In this document: one piece after another, positions 61,334-64,000 of the stretch
Position numbering within the stretch: the stretch's first letter is position 1
How the letters are laid out: every line of letters begins with the position of its first letter
From: Tetragenococcus koreensis
GTDB lineage: Bacteria; Bacillota; Bacilli; Lactobacillales; Enterococcaceae
Direction: 5' to 3'
Assembly: GCF_003795145.1 (NCBI RefSeq)
Contig: NZ_CP027786.1
Coordinates: forward strand, 2,480,001 to 2,544,000
Length of the DNA stretch: 64,000 nt
The notes under the pieces: generated by a model
What the model was told of the DNA's origin: nothing
Databases searched by the model: none
Seen by the model: the letters and a program-made list of their open reading frames with translations, nothing else
Made by a program: the position numbers and the translations under genes

Positions 61334-62104
61334 ATGAAATATTGTATTAATTGTGGCGCTCAGATAAAAGAGGAAGCAAAATTTTGCCCAAATTGCGGGC
61401 AGGACCAAACCAAATCAGTTAAGGAGGAGCAGACGTCTGAATCATTTGCAGATAATGAAACAGTCCAGCAAACAATTGCTTTAAGCAAAAGCTATTTTGG
61501 TTATTTTATGGAAAAGCTGCGTCGTCCGTCTAGTGATTTGACTGGGAATTTGACGTATTTTGGCTATATTTCAATGGGAATTTATTTGTTGCTGCAAGCT
61601 TTATTGTCGACAATGATCATTTCAAGAGGAATAGGTGCGGTTAATCAATTTTTGGCTATGATGGGCGCTTATGATTATGGCTATGACCCTTTTGGCACAG
61701 ATTTGGTTAATGGAGTTGGTTTTTCTTTCTTTTTACGAATATTTATTTTCTATCTATTGGCTTTAGCAATTACAGTGGTTATAACTTATGGAGTTGAAAG
61801 AATAACGTTAAAAGATACAGTTTCCTTTAACCAGACTGTCAATCAATTGGCTAATTTTTTAAGTGGTATTAACCTATTCTTGCTGCTCTTTGCTTTTGGG
61901 TTATTTATCCGCTTGTTTTCACCTATAATTTGTTTGATTATTATGCTGCTTGCGCTTTCACTTTTCCAATTCTCAATTATTTTTGCCGTTAGTCATAATG
62001 CCCAACAAAAGAAAGCAAAAATTGCTCCTTTTTATATCGTTCTTCTCATTTTTGCTTTGAATTTGATTATTAACTGGTTTTTAATTATAGCGACGATTGG
62101 TTAA
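61334..62104 (+). CDS. Zinc-ribbon membrane protein (DUF6574-like)
   Basis: The 256-residue protein has one N-terminal zinc ribbon (CINCGAQIKEEAKFCPNCG, about 4-22), a polar linker, then about five hydrophobic segments. It resembles small zinc-ribbon membrane proteins that accompany TcaA-like genes. It is probably co-transcribed with the preceding gene and may form a complex with it. A strong terminator follows. Confidence 0.7.
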   Translation: MKYCINCGAQIKEEAKFCPNCGQDQTKSVKEEQTSESFADNETVQQTIALSKSYFGYFMEKLRRPSSDLTGNLTYFGYISMGIYLLLQALLSTMIISRGIGAVNQFLAMMGAYDYGYDPFGTDLVNGVGFSFFLRIFIFYLLALAITVVITYGVERITLKDTVSFNQTVNQLANFLSGINLFLLLFAFGLFIRLFSPIICLIIMLLALSLFQFSIIFAVSHNAQQKKAKIAPFYIVLLIFALNLIINWFLIIATIG

Positions 62105-62125
62105 AATAATATGCAAGATTTTTGT

Positions 62126-62157
62126 CCCCAGATTAATTATCTGGGGGTTATTTTTTG
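62126..62157 (+). terminator. Terminator after the TcaA-like pair
   Basis: CCCCAGAT (62126-62133) pairs with ATCTGGGG (62139-62146) around a 5-nt loop, followed by GTTATTTTTT. Confidence 0.88.
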
Positions 62158-62242
62158 CCTTGTAATCCTCTGATGGGTTTGTTCACTAAAATACAAATGT
62201 AAACTTTTATTGAAAACAAAATAAAAAAATAAGAAAAAAGTA

Positions 62243-62292
62243 TTGAAATTATAAGGGAAACAGTGTATTATAATAAGTGAATTAATTCACAA
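62243..62292 (+). promoter_or_regulatory. adhE promoter with Rex-type operator
   Basis: TTGAAA (62243-62248) and TATTAT (62266-62271) are 17 bp apart. AAGTGAATTAATTCACAA (62275-62292) lies over the start site and differs from the Rex consensus TTGTGA-N6-TCACAA mainly in its first two bases. Rex would repress adhE at low NADH/NAD ratio. Confidence 0.78.
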
Positions 62293-62348
62293 AATAAAAT
62301 GATCGAGACGTACGACGGAAGAAGAAATTATTTTGGAGGAGATTTTTG

Positions 62349-64000
62349 ATGGAAAAAACAGTGCAACGTACTGAACAAAAAGTTACGGTAGATAAGCAAA
62401 CAAAAGAAGAAGCTGCTCGTAAATATACAGATACATTAGTGGAAAAAGCTTTAAAAGCAGAACAAGAATTTGCTAGCTTTACCCAAGAACAAGTAGATAA
62501 AATTGTCAATGCTGCAGCGTTAGCTGGTTCAGAAGCGGCTTTAGAGTTAGCCCATGAAGCAGTCAATGAAACAGGCCGTGGGGTTGTTGAAGATAAAGAT
62601 ACCAAAAATCGTTTTGCAACTGAAAATGTTTACCACTCCATTAAAGACGATAAGACAGTGGGCGTAATTGGAGAAGATAAAGTTTTAGGTAGTGTAAAAA
62701 TTGCTTCCCCTTTGGGCGTTTTAGCAGGAATTGTTCCTACGACGAATCCAACGTCAACAGCGATGTTTAAATCACTGATCTCCTTGAAAACGAGAAACGC
62801 CATCGTCTTTGCATTTCATCCGCAAGCTCAAAATTGTTCCGTGCATGCGGCAAAGATTATTTATGATGCAGCAGTAAAAGCGGGAGCACCGAAAGATATT
62901 ATTCAATGGATAGAAACGCCGTCGCTTGAAAGTACCTCTGCTTTAATTCAAAATCCGAAAATTGCTTCGATTTTGGCCACAGGTGGACCTGGGATGGTAA
63001 ATGCCGCATTGAAATCAGGAAACCCATCGATGGGCGTAGGTCCTGGTAATGGCGCCATCTTTGTCGACCATACAGCTGATATTAGCCGAGCAGTAGAAGA
63101 CTTATTATTATCCAAGCGTTTTGATAACGGAATGATTTGTGCTACTGAAAACTCAGCCGTTATAGAAGCTCCGGTTTATGATGAATGGTTAGAAAAAATA
63201 CAAGAAAAAGGTGCTTATGTGGTACCTAAAAAAGATTACAAAAAAATTGCTGATTTTGTTTTTAATGATAATCATGGCGTTAATGGTGCAGTGGCAGGCA
63301 TGCCAGCTAGCTGGATCGCTGAACAAGCAGGCGTTAAACTATCAAAAGGAAAAGATGTTTTGTTATTTGAATTAGACGCTAAAAACATTGGGGAAAAATT
63401 GTCTTCTGAAAAATTATCACCACTGCTGTCTGTCTATAAAGCAAAAGATCGTCAAGATGGAATTAAGATTGTGGATGATTTGTTGAATTACCAAGGCGCA
63501 GGACACAATGCTGGTATTCAGATCGGTTCTCAGATTGACCCATTTGTTGAAGAGTATGGAGAAAAAACGAAGGCTTCACGTGTGATCATTAATCAACCAG
63601 ATTCAATTGGTGCAATCGGGGACGTTTATACCGATGCTTTAAAATCAAGCCTAACCTTAGGAACAGGATCATGGGGGAAAAATTCATTGTCTCATAACTT
63701 ATCAACAGAAGATTTATTGAACATCAAAACAGTTGCTAAACGTCGTAATCGTCCGCAATGGATTCGTTTACCGGAAAAAGTTTATTATGAAGAAAATTCC
63801 ATTTCGTACCTACAAGATGAATACGAAAAAATAGAACGGGCATTTATTGTGGCTGACCCGGGTATGGTGCAATTTGGCTTCGTTGATAAAGTATATGAAC
63901 AGCTAGAAATTCGTGATGATCCAGTCAAAACATCAATCTATGGATCTGTACAACCCGACCCTACTTTAGGTCAAACGATTGAAATTGCACGACAAATGCA
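62349..64000 (+). CDS. adhE: Bifunctional acetaldehyde-CoA/alcohol dehydrogenase, partial
   Basis: The frame is open to the window end (550 residues seen; the full enzyme is usually about 860-870). The N-terminal aldehyde dehydrogenase domain has PLGVLAGIVPTTNPTSTAMF, GGPGMVNAALKSGNPSMGVG and the catalytic cysteine in NGMICATENSA (about 255-265). From about 465 the iron-dependent alcohol dehydrogenase domain begins. It converts acetyl-CoA to ethanol and regenerates NAD. GGAGGAG precedes the ATG. Regulation by a Rex-type site fits this role. Confidence 0.95.
   Translation, partial: MEKTVQRTEQKVTVDKQTKEEAARKYTDTLVEKALKAEQEFASFTQEQVDKIVNAAALAGSEAALELAHEAVNETGRGVVEDKDTKNRFATENVYHSIKDDKTVGVIGEDKVLGSVKIASPLGVLAGIVPTTNPTSTAMFKSLISLKTRNAIVFAFHPQAQNCSVHAAKIIYDAAVKAGAPKDIIQWIETPSLESTSALIQNPKIASILATGGPGMVNAALKSGNPSMGVGPGNGAIFVDHTADISRAVEDLLLSKRFDNGMICATENSAVIEAPVYDEWLEKIQEKGAYVVPKKDYKKIADFVFNDNHGVNGAVAGMPASWIAEQAGVKLSKGKDVLLFELDAKNIGEKLSSEKLSPLLSVYKAKDRQDGIKIVDDLLNYQGAGHNAGIQIGSQIDPFVEEYGEKTKASRVIINQPDSIGAIGDVYTDALKSSLTLGTGSWGKNSLSHNLSTEDLLNIKTVAKRRNRPQWIRLPEKVYYEENSISYLQDEYEKIERAFIVADPGMVQFGFVDKVYEQLEIRDDPVKTSIYGSVQPDPTLGQTIEIARQM

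Overview
The window comes from a low-GC Firmicute of the order Lactobacillales, most likely Enterococcaceae and plausibly Tetragenococcus. The evidence is the many phosphotransferase (PTS) operons, BglG/LicT and PRD regulators, a ComK-like protein beside galU, a Rex-type operator before adhE, Lactobacillales-type toxin-antitoxin modules, and acidic surface proteins of the kind found in a salt-adapted member. The genus is inferred from overall character; no marker gene was compared.

Layout. 1-3.2 kb: end of a CodB-like permease, then a DUF917 and a HyuA-type hydantoinase/oxoprolinase gene. 3.2-3.5 kb: an array of 29-nt palindromic units with a 41-nt period. 3.6-4.9 kb: MscS-like membrane protein. 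5.2-6.6 kb: IS1380-family element. 6.9-10.2 kb: lipoate ligase plus a MetNIQ-type ABC transporter. 10.3-12.4 kb: LysR regulator and split chromate transporter. 12.5-14.4 kb: group IIC intron copy 1. 14.6-18.9 kb: ketose-bisphosphate aldolase, mannose-family PTS and DeoR regulator. 19.1-20.8 kb: flavin and NAD(P) oxidoreductases. 21-23.6 kb: Nramp-like transporter and Ldh-family dehydrogenase. 23.8-24.4 kb: MazEF. 24.7-31.5 kb: PRD regulator, fructose-family PTS and GH38 alpha-mannosidase. 31.6-36.2 kb: RelBE, a type I toxin with antisense RNA, pcp with a DUF979/DUF969 transporter pair and a second palindromic array, then DinJ-YafQ. 36.3-40.6 kb: beta-glucoside PTS with a RAT antiterminator, a 6-phospho-beta-glucosidase gene carrying an amber codon, and LicT. 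40.8-45.7 kb: orphan Phd antitoxin, small-RNA copy A, intron copy 2, a 5'-truncated permease and a cytosine-deaminase-like amidohydrolase. 45.7-49.4 kb: HicAB and deoC-deoB-deoR. 49.5-57 kb: two inverted copies of a 1521-bp IS4-family element around a frameshifted SGNH hydrolase, small-RNA copy B, a PTS-EIIC-like protein, a HAD phosphatase and a cupin gene split by the second IS copy. 57-64 kb: small-RNA copies C and D, galU, ComK-like gene, TcaA-like pair and the start of adhE.

Four observations stand out. First, a four-copy small-RNA family has a shared promoter carrying 11-bp-spaced direct repeats, an exact -10 position, a conserved CUCCUUUCCC stretch and a terminator kept by wobble changes. 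One copy has a group IIC intron in its U-tract. Second, two distant arrays of 29-nt palindromes with the same 41-nt period have different but self-complementary stems. Third, the reverse transcriptase of both intron copies is broken at a GGGAAAG heptamer that is followed by a stop codon and a stem-loop, the arrangement of a -1 programmed frameshift site. Fourth, three genes (two transposases and a DeoR regulator) have their Shine-Dalgarno sequence buried in a hairpin that forms only on transcripts started further upstream.

Several genes are decaying: bgl amber codon, SGNH frameshift, cupin split by an IS, permease start lost at the intron junction. Together with the mobile elements and toxin-antitoxin modules, this points to a genome undergoing recent IS/intron activity and gene loss.
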